A DNA stretch of 23,147 nt from Euprymna scolopes (taxonomy: Eukaryota > Mollusca > Cephalopoda > Sepiida > Sepiolidae). The stretch lies in NCBI GenBank assembly GCA_024364805.1, contig CM044518.1, forward strand, positions 23,511,783 to 23,534,929. Reading direction: 5' to 3'. Position 1 is the first letter of the stretch. Each line of letters starts with the position of its first letter. Below are positions 1 through 11,300 of the stretch, in pieces. The notes below the pieces were generated by a model that was given only the letters and a program-made list of their open reading frames with translations, was not told the DNA's origin and searched no databases. The translations under genes were made by a program, and so were the position numbers.

Positions 1-152
1 ACAAATTCCTGATGAACCGCCCCCCCCTAAGTAATGCCACTTTATCAATTTTCCAATACTATTGATACACTATCCCATTGAATACTGTACGCACAATAAC
101 CCTTATCCCCGAGTGGACATTGGGCCTTTATAAGTGGTGAACTCCATGTAAA
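1..152 (+). mobile_element. 3' end of a Jockey/CR1-type LINE (copy A, cut by window edge)
   Basis: The first bases align with the reverse complement of 12835-12972, the end of a LINE reverse-transcriptase gene. Both begin with ACAAATTCCTGATGAACC and share further blocks: CAATAACCCT, then GGGCCTT.ATA.GTGGTGA, then a TGTAAA end. Read in the frame of copy B this gives KFLMN followed by prolines, the last residues of the ORF, then a short 3' UTR. Copy B then runs into an A-rich tail, which places the 3' end of copy A near 150. The body of the element lies outside the window. The identification rests on alignment to copy B, not on the fragment alone. Confidence 0.68.
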
Positions 153-815
153 GACAAAGTGTCCAGGATTTGAGCTTCGTTCGGTTTATCTTGGCTGCCT
201 CACACTGTTCTGCCCCCCTGTATATCAGTGGCTTTCACAGTTTGCGATCAGACGCCAAGGTCTTCCAACTGTCAGCAGGGTCATGGAAGCTCACCAACCC
301 CTCTTTGCTTCTTTCCCGAAAACATGACCTTGTGTCGCGATTTTTCCAAGAAGGAGCTAACCATAAAACAGCTGTTTTGGGAGTTGATAGTTATTAACTC
401 GGACAAAATGATCTGCTTTACGCATCTGATTCTTTATTACAGTGGTAGCAATCCTGCTGGTTTTTGCCATATTCAATACACATATAACAGGAATGAAACT
501 GCCCCAATTTAACCCAAAAAGGTGTACAATGCTGTTTTGATAAAAACCTCTCGAGCTTTCCTACATATGATCAGTACAGAGTCCATGGTCTAGAGGCATA
601 GTGTTTCGATAGCAATACATAAGCCTGATATACTGACATTTTCGTTGACAGTTAAATCACCATACTAAAACTGTATCTTGTGAACTTCAATATACGTCTG
701 ATCCTTTGCTGAATATTTGTCTTATTTTATTATAATGAGTATCATCATTTGATACAATACTACAAAGGTAGACAAAATTTTCTTCGACTTAAAGACACAT
801 TCCATAGACGAAGAT
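139..815 (-). pseudogene. LINE C-terminal domain after the reverse transcriptase (fossil)
   Basis: Minus-strand reading gives ENFVYLCSIVSNDD near 740-785, like 'FtYLGS.vs.d'. VYQAYVLLSKHYASRPWTLY follows near 570-630, like 'vYkAvvlptLLYG.EtWtly', and then VGKLERF. Next come QLPKQLFYG at about 362-390 and SWKTLASDRKL near 260, like 'W..LA.DR..WR'. The end reads YRGAEQCEAAKIN near 190-230, closing with LKSWTLCLYMEF. This order is characteristic of the C-terminus of RTE-like ORFs in animals. Several stops interrupt it. The plus-strand open frames over 170-512 are shadows of this region. Confidence 0.8.
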
Positions 816-899
816 ATAAGGTTCCGCATACAGGTCACCATGAACGGAGGCGTACATGATCTGAGCCTTCTTAATGCTAACTGTTAATCCTACGCATGT

Positions 900-1430
900 A
901 CACGCATTAGTGAAGAGATACGCGACTAACCGTATATCTCATGAGTGTGTCACCAGGTCAGAATCATCAGCATAAAACATCTCTTCAACGAATCCATCAA
1001 GTGGTTTGTGTTTTTGGCTTGGGATCTTCTGAAGTTGAACAAATTTCCAATCATTCGGAATCTAATATAAACACACGCACCACATTTGCTGAAACCATAC
1101 CAGATCACAGAAGTCGGATGGAACGAAAACAATGATGGTTCATGTATATCACCCTGCTTCACTCCTTTATCAATGGGAAATTCTTTTGATGGCCGACCAT
1201 TGAAGTTCACGCGACCGTTCCTCCCATAATGAAGTTGCTCAAACTTTTACGTAAAAGCAGGTGTACAGCCAAACTTTCCCATCACTTTCCAGGAGCCTTT
1301 CTAAAATCTCTCGAGAAGAAAAAAACATATTCACAGTAACTCGTCCACGTTTAAAACCAGACTGGGTCTCCGGAATGATATCTGGACGGATATACTTCTC
1401 AATCGATTTAGCAAGAGACGTGAACATACC
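900..1430 (-). pseudogene. LINE reverse-transcriptase core (fossil)
   Basis: This is the polymerase that copies element RNA into DNA. On the minus strand, IIPETQSGFKRGRVTVNMF at about 1330-1390 matches the conserved 'lPEsQcGFr.gRgTvdmiF' block, followed by SSREILERLLESDG and then LYTCFYV in place of the usual 'LYi.FvDl' catalytic stretch. Further along, GRPSKEFPIDKGVKQGD at about 1148-1200 matches the 'GVkQGd..aPtLF' block. FYADDSDLVTH at about 945-980 carries the FADD/YADD catalytic pair of aspartates. One or more frame breaks separate these blocks, and the first catalytic Asp is not visible, so the domain is dead. Confidence 0.88.
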
Positions 1431-2097
1431 TTTCCAACATAGCTTTCCAACATCAGACAGCAGGAAGCTACCTTGATAGTTTCAACAATCAGACCTCTAC
1501 ACCCTTTCCTTTGTACAACATAATCAGGATGACATCCATCCAGTCATGGAGAACCGGTTCACCCTTCCATACTGAGATTATCAAAAAGATGACCGCACAA
1601 TGTACATTGAGACCATGATTTCTCATCAGCTCAACGAGAATGTCATCTACGCCAAGAGATTTGTTTGAGTTATTCAGCTTTATGCCGTCAACGGTTTCTA
1701 CGGGAGTTGGTTCAGCATCAAGTTTCGGATTAAAGGAACACTGAGGTATAATTTTTATTGCAACATCAGCATTGAATGGCGAACGTGTTCATACCAGTGA
1801 TGCATACATTTATCTGGGGTTTTCACCAAGATTCATCCATCCTTCTCAAGGAGTTGAAGAGGACTCGGGACAATAGGTTTGATGAAGCAAAGAGTAACAT
1901 AGCATAACATCTCTATGGTCTTTAACAGTCTGTATCCCCCTGGAGACGTCAGACCACCATTTGTATTCATTTTGTACACACTTCACTAAACCTCACTCCG
2001 TACAGAAGTAAGTAGGCATCGAGAGCTGGCATGTTCAGAGATGAAGAATTGAGAACTTTCAAATGAGCTGTCCGATGTTTTATCAATTTTAGGTTAA

Positions 2098-2292
2098 TTA
2101 GATAAGAATTATCATAATGCTAACCTCAATTTCTGAGAAACTTCTCTCTAAAAGCTTTAGCGCCTTTTTAATATAATCTGCCTTTACTGTTTGCCAATCA
2201 CAATCTAAGAAATCCCCTGTGTAAAAAGCATATTTCAAGGAACTTCGCACGACTGAATTCTTCAATTTGAAGGCATCAATACGCTTAGCCAC
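2098..2292 (-). pseudogene. LINE linker between endonuclease and reverse transcriptase
   Basis: A 64-codon open stretch lies exactly between the endonuclease and reverse-transcriptase fragments. It begins AKRIDAFKLKNSVVRSSLK and contains WQTVKADYIKKALKLLERS, a helix-rich, lysine-rich pattern like the linker of this LINE group, where a Trp and a run of Ala/Leu precede the polymerase. The call rests mainly on position; the segment alone would not be identifiable. I see no catalytic motif, and none is expected here. Confidence 0.5.
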
Positions 2293-2579
2293 TTTGACTT
2301 CTTTGAAACAACTTTCCTCGCAAGTTGAAATTTTGAGTTAAAGTCTGACCATTTAATTACAGTACCACAGTAGGCACCACGCATTAATTACTTTGCAAAA
2401 ATGTCTAAGATTACCACGTCTTCACATTATGTAATCAAGTAAATGGCCATTCTTTGACTGGGGATGTAACAAGTTTCATTGTTTTTTCTCGTGAGAAAAA
2501 CTATTAATAATAACAAAATTCAGTTTACTGCAGAGCTGAAGGAGCAGCAGCCCATTTGAAATGACTCCGCACATATGAA

Positions 2580-3060
2580 CCTCGTTGAGATCAGATATCA
2601 TTGTCTCAGTTAACCCGTGAATAGAAGTCACCAAGAATTACCAAACTCTCAACACCGGATAAACTGGTAATAACAGATCTAAGCGTATGATAAAAAAGTA
2701 ATATCGTCTCTAGACAAAGTACGAGACGGCGCATAGACAAAAAGAGCATTCATGTAACGACCAGCAACAAGGGAATTCTTAATCTTATTGACCAGTCATT
2801 TGTGCCAACTACTGTTCAATCTTGTCAATTATCTGCAAAGCGCACATCTGCGTAACACCTCCCCGTTTTCATATTTACCAAACCAGAAGATTGTGTAGCT
2901 TGACTCACGCTCAACTAGCTGAACCTCATCTGCGAAACGCGTCGAAGTGACTGCAGCAATTCTATCTTTGCAATCCATAATCACAAACTGCAGTCTTCTG
3001 TGTCAGTGTTTGACCGTTGCCAATAAATGTTCTCACATTCCAGCAACAATCTGGAATAGG
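2580..3060 (-). pseudogene. LINE AP-endonuclease domain (fossil)
   Basis: This domain nicks target DNA to prime reverse transcription. The minus strand reads CWNVRT near 3028-3045, the usual start of the domain in this LINE group. It is followed by ESSYTIFWFGKYENGE near 2862-2915, matching the family's 'gYTfFWsGk' stretch, then VYAPS near 2730, then VILGDFYSRVN near 2609-2643. The last corresponds to the conserved GDFN metal-site motif, with the Asn replaced by Tyr. The pieces lie in more than one frame with stops between them, so no active enzyme is encoded. Confidence 0.8.
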
Positions 3061-3210
3061 TGTTATTAAGCATACTATTTTCTGTTTCTGTTCCTGCCAA
3101 TATGAACAACTAGCAGTTGAAGTTTGCTGACCAGCAGATAAAAGACAAGTTTGTAAAAGGCACATTTTTGTCCACTCCCAAATACTTGGGTGGAACGTGC
3201 TCACCTGAAA

Positions 3211-3580
3211 ACGGTTGCTGAGTCACAAAACACCCCACGGAGCACATAACTGCCTAAGTATTGTTGCGAAAATCGCTGTTACGATAGACCTCTTGGAGCC
3301 TGTGTGCAAATCAGTTATTACATGTTTCCAGCCTCCCGGGCTTACACGTGTCACAACTTTTCGATCACTGCATGACTTATTTTATTGGGGAAGTAGACAC
3401 GTGTCATTGAACGAGGGAGGGTCTGTACAAGATTGTATTACCGAGTTGTAGCTTAGTATAACGACAAAGGTTCTCTCTCTCTATCTAAAATATTTAAATC
3501 CAACAACAGGCAATAGCAAGATAACCAGCAACAAGTAAAACTGCAGAGAAACTTAGTGCGAGTCATGGTTTTTGCTTTAA
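3211..3580 (-). other. Possible 5' leader of the RTE-type LINE; otherwise unassigned
   Basis: Base composition stays markedly richer in G+C than the AT-rich DNA further right, and the block directly precedes the LINE's endonuclease start on the minus strand, so it may be the element's 5' UTR. An ACACGTGT palindrome-like motif occurs twice (near 3342-3352 and 3399-3407), and a short (TC)n tract lies near 3470-3486. No protein similarity is visible. The plus-strand 78-codon open frame at 3215-3451 has no recognisable motif. Confidence 0.35.
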
Positions 3581-3581
3581 G

Positions 3582-4745
<1,164 letters not shown>

Positions 4746-5698
4746 TATTTTTGGTACTAGAGGCTTAAGTTTTCATATTATCAAATATCGCAAAGTGAAA
4801 AAAATACATACGCATGCATTCAGAATAATCCTTATAGACACAAATAAAAAAAAAGTATTAAATGATAAGAAATCACGCAAATGTGCTGTTGGATACATTG
4901 TCGAATATTGGTTTTGCAAAAAAATCCGTACAAAATAAGTCGGTGAAATATCTAAATGTAATTTACTAGCAGGGCATGTGTTTTGGTGTTGGCTGGAGGA
5001 AATGTACAATCATTATTTAATTGAATGATATTAGAGGAGTAATCCTTTGAAACAGTTATAATGGAACACTGATAATTGTTATTCAGTGCAGTTAGTAAAA
5101 CAGAATTTAGTTTTAGTGAATATGAATTCTTCTAGACTGAGGCATTTTAAGTTCCAATCCAGTCCTTAGTTTTTTCAAGGAGGGCGGTTATACTCCACGG
5201 TAGAAATTGATCTATTATGTAATTTTATGACAATCAAATGCAATAAACATAACACTGAAAAACTGTCAAGTAGAAAAGCTTACATACTTTACTTTGTGGT
5301 AAATTTACTCGTACAAATTTGTAACGTATTTGCGTTAATAAAACACATGTAATTTAAAGGTTCCTGAAAAAATGTTCTTCATTCCGCAAGTCTGAACGTG
5401 TATTCCGTAATGCAGAATATTTTGTATATTTTTTGGTTCTGATCTAACGATTTTTTATCGAAACAATGTGTTGTATCTGTTCTTACAGTATACTTAATCT
5501 GTTTAGTTATCGATCAGTTAGGAAGAAAAATGCTTCCAGACGAATGCGGGTTTTGTTACGAATGCAATGACCCATATTAAGAGAGATGCCATGAAAGCCA
5601 CAGATGCTAGTATGGTAAGAATTAGATTTCAAAAGTAGAAAACTTTCCAGCTGTTCTACTCTCATTTACTGAGGAAGAATTTGGTGCACATATGAGCA

Positions 5699-5785
5699 TG
5701 TATGGCAGTTGCGAATTTTTCTCCCAAACTGAAATCTTCAATTTCGATGCTTTAGAGTTGTTTAATAATAAGATTTCAAAATTAA
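5699..5785 (+). repeat. Dispersed repeat, copy 1 of 2 (about 85 bp)
   Basis: This stretch aligns in direct orientation with 10215-10300. Shared strings include AGTTGCGAATTTT, CTGAAATCTT and AATTTCGAT. In one frame copy 1 reads MYGSCEFFSQTEIFNFD and continues open for about 57 codons from the Met at 5693; copy 2 reads MYASCEFYSKTEIFNFD and then stops. Differences between the copies include conservative codon changes, so a decayed coding segment of an unknown element is possible. No family is recognised. Confidence 0.6.
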
Positions 5786-6367
5786 TTCAAAACACAACTT
5801 CCAAGATGCGTCCTTCTTTCGAAATAGGAGCAAATATCTGTGTTCGTATGCCGCCATATGTCAGCTAACCACTATCTCTTAAGACTGGAATGTTTACAGA
5901 ATATACAAGAAACATCTATTCAAAATTCTTGAAGAAATAAAATAAGCTATTTCTATATTCTATATTGTATTATGTAAACAATATAAAGAACCACAAACAT
6001 AAATAATTTAGTTGCTGTCAGCTAAATGAGCTTCTATTAAGAAAATTCACGATCTATCACATACATTTAGAGGTTGTGTGCGTGTCGAGTAATCCGCAAA
6101 ATTTAATAAATATTGAAAGAAGAAGAAACTAATGTCTGATTTATAGAAGACGCAGAAAAACGTAGGTTTATTGGATTTAAGTACACATTAGCATGTGAAG
6201 ACAGATTAGGCAACATGTCAGAGGAATACAGGCGTTAATTTATTATTATTATATTAATACCGTAGCACCTTTAATGTACATACATCACGGTTTCCAGATT
6301 ATAAATTATTTGATTATGAATTATTTGATCATGAGATACTCTTTATTAAAAAAAATGATAAGAAAAT

Positions 6368-6433
6368 GATGACATACTACGAGAATTCAATTCGTGAATT
6401 ACGACGCTATTTTATTGTTTGTAGTATGTTATC
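6368..6433. repeat. Nested inverted repeat (stem-loop or tiny MITE-like element)
   Basis: Outer arms GATGACATACTAC (6368-6380) and GTAGTATGTTATC (6421-6433) pair over 13 positions with one G-T mismatch. Inside them, GAATTCA (6383-6389) and TGAATT (6395-6400) form a second small stem. Total span is 66 bp. Terminal inverted repeats of this size suit a miniature element, but no target-site duplication is obvious. Confidence 0.5.
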
Positions 6434-6556
6434 ACATTCTATTCTCCTTTTTAATAAATAAGATCTCCCGATCAATAAAGACCCAATGTAAAAAAAAAAT
6501 AAAATAAATAAACGATATCGCATTTTGGGTCGTACATAAATCTAAAATATACTTTC

Positions 6557-6874
6557 TTGGTATTCTGGCAAGGATCCAAGCGTAGTATCTGTTCTGTCTT
6601 TAGATGGCACATTGATATCGTAGGTTTCCATTCGCGCAAGGCGTCCATACAACGGAAATCAGGATATTGGAGGGTGGCCGTAATAACCAGATATATTCTA
6701 AGTATAAATAAAACAGATTACTTAAATAAATACATTTACAGTTTATTAAAAGGCCTAAAATATTATCGCGGGGTCTCCATTCACGCTGAACGCCTACAGA
6801 ATTCCCAGCAACAATATATTACATACAAGCGATGCCACTCTGGAATTTCTACATGCCGCCCTTGTAGATATTAA
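6557..6874 (+). other. Unidentified block with a 105-codon open frame
   Basis: The G+C content rises here compared with both flanks and one plus-strand frame stays open for 105 codons. The peptide is basic and contains WRVAVITRYILS and a short Cys pair at its end (CRPC). The first codon is not a convincing start and no domain is visible. The middle (about 6690-6760) is AT-rich and looks non-coding. A decayed repeat seems more likely than a gene. Confidence 0.25.
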
Positions 6875-7890
6875 GATAGGGATTGGTGTTGTGTATCAGT
6901 TTTTCAACTGTAAAATACGTACGAAAAATATTATGAAATATTACGGAAAGTTTAAAATTAGGAATAAAGATGAGTTTAGCTGTAAAATATGTTTTTATTT
7001 TTAGGTTTTGTTATTAATTAAAGGAGGTGAAGCATGCATGGTCACCCGTGAGTGTACAGTGAACGAGGCATAAACAAAATGAATATGTTCAGCATTTTAC
7101 CCACTCAATTTAGCCCCAAAGGTAATCAAAGGACGTCAAATCCTGGTAAAAATGAACAAACGGTTCAGTTTTAGGCAGTAACATATGTAAACTTGCATTC
7201 TGCATTATGCAAAAAAAATGAATAAATAAATAATGATTAAGTTAATCATTTGCCCCCTCCCTATTTAGCCCCAAAAGTCCACAAGGATTTAGCATATTTA
7301 AATTTTATTTCAGCACCATGCTAACTGCTTAATAGACATAGACAGAAAATTTATTCACAGATATGGAAAAACAGTCCCAAAAATGAAATGTTTTTAATAA
7401 ACCTTAAAACGCTCCTGGGCACACCCAAGAGTTACCGCTAATTTAAGACAAATAAAATAATGTAGAAATCAGTTAGTTTCAGTTTTTCAGAAATTTTTAT
7501 AAAAATCCAAGGCATCAATTTTTTTAATAAGCACAACATGTCAGTTTTAGTCCATTTAACCCGAAAATCATCCATAACATAAAAATTAATAATTTTATTA
7601 TATCATAATTAGGATCATTTAATTCATTTTTATGTAAATTATAAAATTATTAATTCCATCTACTAACTAACTAACTAATGAATTAATTTTATTCAAACAA
7701 TTTTCACTACATAAAGATATGAAAATAATAGGGGGAAATAAGTCCAGTCCAACGATTGACACCCTTTCTAACTCAACAATAAACAACAACATATGCAAAA
7801 AAAAAAAAATATTTATCAATATTCAAATTTTATTTTTATCTGCAATATTTTAAGTCTAAAAAATTCTTATTTTTTACTTTACTAGAATAT

Positions 7891-7948
7891 CTTGTTCTTT
7901 ACTTTTCCAGGTTGAATTTCTTGTCCTTTACTTTTCCAGGTTTAATAA
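7891..7948 (+). repeat. Tandem duplication of a 29-bp unit
   Basis: Units 7891-7919 and 7920-7948 differ at only a few positions; both contain CTTTACTTTTCCAGGTT. Each unit looks like a pyrimidine tract followed by a CAG|G splice-acceptor consensus, so the duplication doubles an acceptor-like site. No exon is recognised downstream, and in T-rich DNA this may be coincidence. Confidence 0.8.
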
Positions 7949-7978
7949 AATCTTAAGAATATTACTTTTCATGCGCGC

Positions 7979-8009
7979 ATTTTTCCATATAATACATATA
8001 TGGAAAAAT
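7979..8009. repeat. Perfect hairpin, 12-bp stem and 7-base loop
   Basis: Arms ATTTTTCCATAT (7979-7990) and ATATGGAAAAAT (7998-8009) are exact reverse complements around AATACAT. No flanking run or gene end suggests a role. Confidence 0.75.
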
Positions 8010-8704
8010 TGTCCCGACAATATAGAGAGATAAAATAGAAACAAACACAGAATAGCTTCTCTAAGGTCTCGTCTGTATTGTAAAACTTCTGAGTTTATGA
8101 AATTCAGAAAGTAAGATACCAGTATAATATTTCAAAATATATTTTTGATGTAATTAAATGTATGATTATGTTCTATTGCAGTAACAAAAAAGTCGTTGGA
8201 AACTAAAAAAAAAAATGCATAACGTTGTGAAAAAAAGTAAAATTGTGTAAATATATTAAAAAAAAGAGATGATGCAATTCATATTTATGCTGGAACAAAT
8301 ATGTCCCTTATAATTTAAATATGGATGTGTAACTTTAACGAAATTGGTGTATTTGTGTTATGTAATATATTGCCTGGTTATATGTATTATCATAGGTTGT
8401 TCAATCCTATGGTGTGACAGAGTGAACTTGTTTGTAAAATCGAATAAAGGTATACATTTTTAATATAAATTCACGGATCAAATGGGGCATATTATATTAT
8501 ATTACGTTGTTTAATTGTGTTTGTAATTTACGATACAAGTATCCGTCTCAATTTATTGATGAAAGTTTGTTTTTTGTCTTTTAAGTCAAAAGTATGGTAA
8601 TGCTGCAATTCGTTGGAGATTAATGCATTCAAGTAATTGCTATTTCTTATATATCTTTTATGTTTATTCGGACCTTTTCTCTAATCTTCGTTGTGTTTCG
8701 CCAG

Positions 8705-8733
<29 letters not shown>
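8705..8733. repeat. (TA)n microsatellite
   Basis: A pure TA tract of about 14 units follows CCAG. It lies at the left part of the G+T-rich domain. Confidence 0.97.
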
Positions 8734-8735
<2 letters not shown>

Positions 8736-9943
8736 CGGCAATTTGAACAATAAACCGTGTATATGCCTGCATTAAAACTGGTTTGCTTTGGAGATGGTTT
8801 GTTGTTTTTGATGTTTGTTTGATAATATGTGATATTTTTTATGATTGAAATTACTAGCTTGTTTAGAGTGTTGCAAATTATTGTGTTCTTGGTGTATGTA
8901 GGTAAAAGATGTATGTTTATTAAAGAAATGCTGGTGTATATGACAACTGCTTGTTTATCCTGGAATAAATGTATGTGATTTTTTCTTTGCATTTAATATA
9001 AAATATGTTCGACGTTTTTAAAGCATTTATGATATAGTTGAACTATTCGTGCAGATATAATGGACTGCGAATTGTGAATGCAGGTAGAAGGAAACCAATA
9101 TGCTTACCTGTTGTTTCATGGTCGGATTAGAAATATATGTTATCAGTTTTGTGTGTAGTTTTGCTGTGAACTATGACTCTTTGTTTTTTTATATTATTAG
9201 CATGCATATAAATTGTAATTAGTGCTTGTTTTCTGTTTCATAAAATAAAATTTATGGAAAGTTCGACTGGGTCTATGTTGTATTTAATATTATCTAGTGC
9301 GTGTTTTCAGAAAGGAACATTCAAACTTCGTCAATTTATCTAAAACAGTCTGCGTTTGCAGGTAATTGATTTTTGAAAAAGCTAGATTCTATAAATTCTT
9401 AGAAAAATCAGGGTAATACTTTACTAAGATATGAAGACTAAAATTTTGCTCTTAGACATTATCATAGAATTAAAAATAAGTCCTGTAAGTTCTAAGTCTT
9501 ATAGTTTTTTATAAAATGTCAGGAGTGATTGTTAAAGTGTATATAGAATAAATTTAAACATTTTTAATCGAGAAATTAGTGTATAATTATGTTATATATA
9601 AGTTGTGTATGGTTTTGTTAAGTATGTTATTTTTTTATCTTGTTGAGAAAATCTCCGGAGTTTTTTGTGGGAAGTGATGATAGTATCTATTAGGATGCAT
9701 AGATGTTTGATATGGCCTGTGTGATGCTGTGTGTTGCACAACTGATGCTAAATAGTGTGGGGTACATAGAGATATCTGGTTCGTGAGTTGACGGATATAT
9801 TAAGATGGTAACCAATATATGATGACCAAGGTTTTTTTTTGTGTTATACGTTTTTAAAACATTTGTTAAAAGTCTACACATTCCATTTTCCGTCTTAAAA
9901 TCAGCGTTGGTGTATGTGTCTCTGTCTGCCAACAGTATAGAAA

Positions 9944-9948
<5 letters not shown>

Positions 9949-9993
<45 letters not shown>
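9949..9993. repeat. (TA)n microsatellite
   Basis: A pure TA tract of about 22 units. The minus-strand open frame just left of it (9690-9932, 80 codons) carries no recognisable motif. Confidence 0.97.
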
Positions 9994-9996
<3 letters not shown>

Positions 9997-10214
9997 ATTT
10001 TTCATTATTAATATGCCACCATAATTATCAGCTTGTGATATAATTATGTTTTTGTTAGTTACTAGGTGTTTCAAGGTATAGATGTATATCTTTGGTAATA
10101 AATATCGTAAGACTGAATGCTTGTGACTGAAATCACATTCCGTGTGACACGTGTTTTTATAATCTTTGTCTTCATGTTTTAATTATTCAAAATCACTTGG
10201 TGGCAATATTCAAA

Positions 10215-10300
10215 TGTATGCTAGTTGCGAATTTTACTCCAAAACTGAAATCTTTAATTTCGATCTTTGAGAGTTCTTTAGTGGAAGGATTTTATATTAA
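10215..10300 (+). repeat. Dispersed repeat, copy 2 of 2 (about 85 bp)
   Basis: Aligned in direct orientation to 5699-5785, with ATTTTACTCCAAAACTGAAA as its central string. The frame open in copy 1 is closed here after NFDL. The string TTTTACTCCAAAAC also recurs by itself near 16298, hinting that more fragments of the same family exist. Confidence 0.6.
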
Positions 10301-10748
10301 ATCTGGTCGGGCCTCCTATGGTTCGCCATTTGCTGTTTGAAATTATTTTTGTAACTTTATATTCCAGTTTCCAACAATGGCGGGCGTTGTATTTTGAACT
10401 GATTAGTTTATATTTGTGAAAGATGTGTGTATCGTTGTTTGATTCTATTGTAGTAATGTCTCGGCTTTATAGAATAAATAAATAAATAGGAAGTTTTCTC
10501 ATTAAAAGATACGCTGAAGAAGATAAATATATTTTTAATATGAACGGGGAAATTATTGTGTGAATGTTTCACATCTTTAAATACATTTGGTGTATTAACG
10601 GTGTTTGTATATATTAAAACAGAAAACTCCTCTGTGGTTGTGTGAGTTTGCAGCGATTATTATCTATTTGTAATTTCGCATATTCTGCTGAAATTGGAAA
10701 ATAAATTGAAAAAATATCTAAAACAGTAAAGGAAGAAACTGGTCTGTT

Positions 10749-10751
<3 letters not shown>

Positions 10752-10817
<66 letters not shown>

Positions 10818-10878
10818 GGTTTCTCTATCGCTCTTTCTCTCACTCTCACTCTGATAAATATATATATATATATATATA
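10752..10878. repeat. Compound (TC)n and (TA)n microsatellite
   Basis: A TC tract at 10752-10816, an imperfect pyrimidine-rich bridge at 10821-10852, then a TA tract at 10859-10878. The Arg-Glu-rich minus-strand frame over it is a translation artefact. Confidence 0.97.
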
Positions 10879-11300
10879 GGCAGTATTTTTTATTATGCAT
10901 GTTTCAGTAAAGAACAAGGATAATTCATGATTTTTTTGCGATTTATTTTTCTTTTTTTTTTTGGCAAGTTTCAAACCCTACGTTCGCCATAGTTGCGACA
11001 GTTTTCGACCTTCATTAGTCGTCTACAGACGAGTGATTAATTTCAAAATTGCGCTGCGAACTGATTGATGAGTAAGGCTTGCATGATTGGAAGGCACAGG
11101 TTACAATATGAGACATCTTTAATGTTGATGGTTTTATGGTTTTCAAAATGGTATTAAAAAGATCCAGAACTTGACGTTTCGCTTGTTTTATGCGGATTTT
11201 CTCAATAGTATAGAGTGTCAATGACGAGAGGGTCGGTAATTTAGACGTATATATTGTAAGATGGGGGCGTTTAGCATGCCTATTTTTTATGGTAACTGAG

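Larger units (their letters stand above)
153..3210 (-). mobile_element. Decayed, nearly full-length RTE-type non-LTR retrotransposon (LINE)
   Basis: Fragments of one endonuclease plus reverse-transcriptase polyprotein appear in the right order on the minus strand. They are an AP-type endonuclease at about 2580-3060, a linker near 2098-2292, reverse-transcriptase motifs at about 900-1430 and a C-terminal domain at about 139-815. An ORF of about 1,000 codons is usual for RTE-like LINEs, and the 3.05-kb span fits that, so the copy was nearly complete when it inserted. It is now interrupted by many stops and frameshifts; the longest surviving open stretches are 60-86 codons. Its 3' end meets the 3' end of the LINE at 1-152. 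Assignment to RTE rather than a neighbouring clade comes from memory of motif wording and is less certain than the LINE call itself. Confidence 0.85.
4746..6556. other. AT-rich DNA without recognisable genes
   Basis: No open frame here resembles a protein family. Small features are listed separately: an imperfect hairpin at 5067-5088 (arms CACTGATAA and TTATTCAGTG), one half of a dispersed repeat at 5699-5785, and an inverted repeat at 6368-6433. Poly-A tracts near 4700, 4850 and 6490 are short. Confidence 0.7.
6875..8329. other. AT-rich DNA without genes; short repeats only
   Basis: No open frame of note. The string ATTTAGCCCCAAA occurs at 7108-7120 and 7263-7276, with a degenerate third form, ATTTAACCCGAAA, at 7554-7566. 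A 29-bp tandem duplication, a 12-bp-stem hairpin and a short CTAA run (7661-7678) complete the visible structure. Confidence 0.7.
8330..11300 (+). other. Strand-asymmetric, G+T-rich, C-poor domain
   Basis: Across most 60-base lines here G outnumbers C by two to seven times on the plus strand, and T exceeds A. For example, 8881-8940 has about 14 G and 2 C, and 9661-9720 about 16 G and 5 C. The block at 7501-7560 shows the opposite bias. Excess G+T on one strand is a known signature of transcription-coupled mutation on the non-template strand, so a long plus-strand intron or non-coding transcript is one explanation. A G+T-rich old repeat is another. Open frames within it show no protein family. 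Confidence 0.5.

Noticed and set aside
170-512. Two overlapping plus-strand open frames of 75 and 94 codons
   Set aside because: They lie opposite the C-terminal part of the minus-strand RTE-type LINE, whose motifs read clearly in the other direction.
10718-10900. Arg-Glu rich minus-strand frame
   Set aside because: It is a translation of the (TC)n tract.
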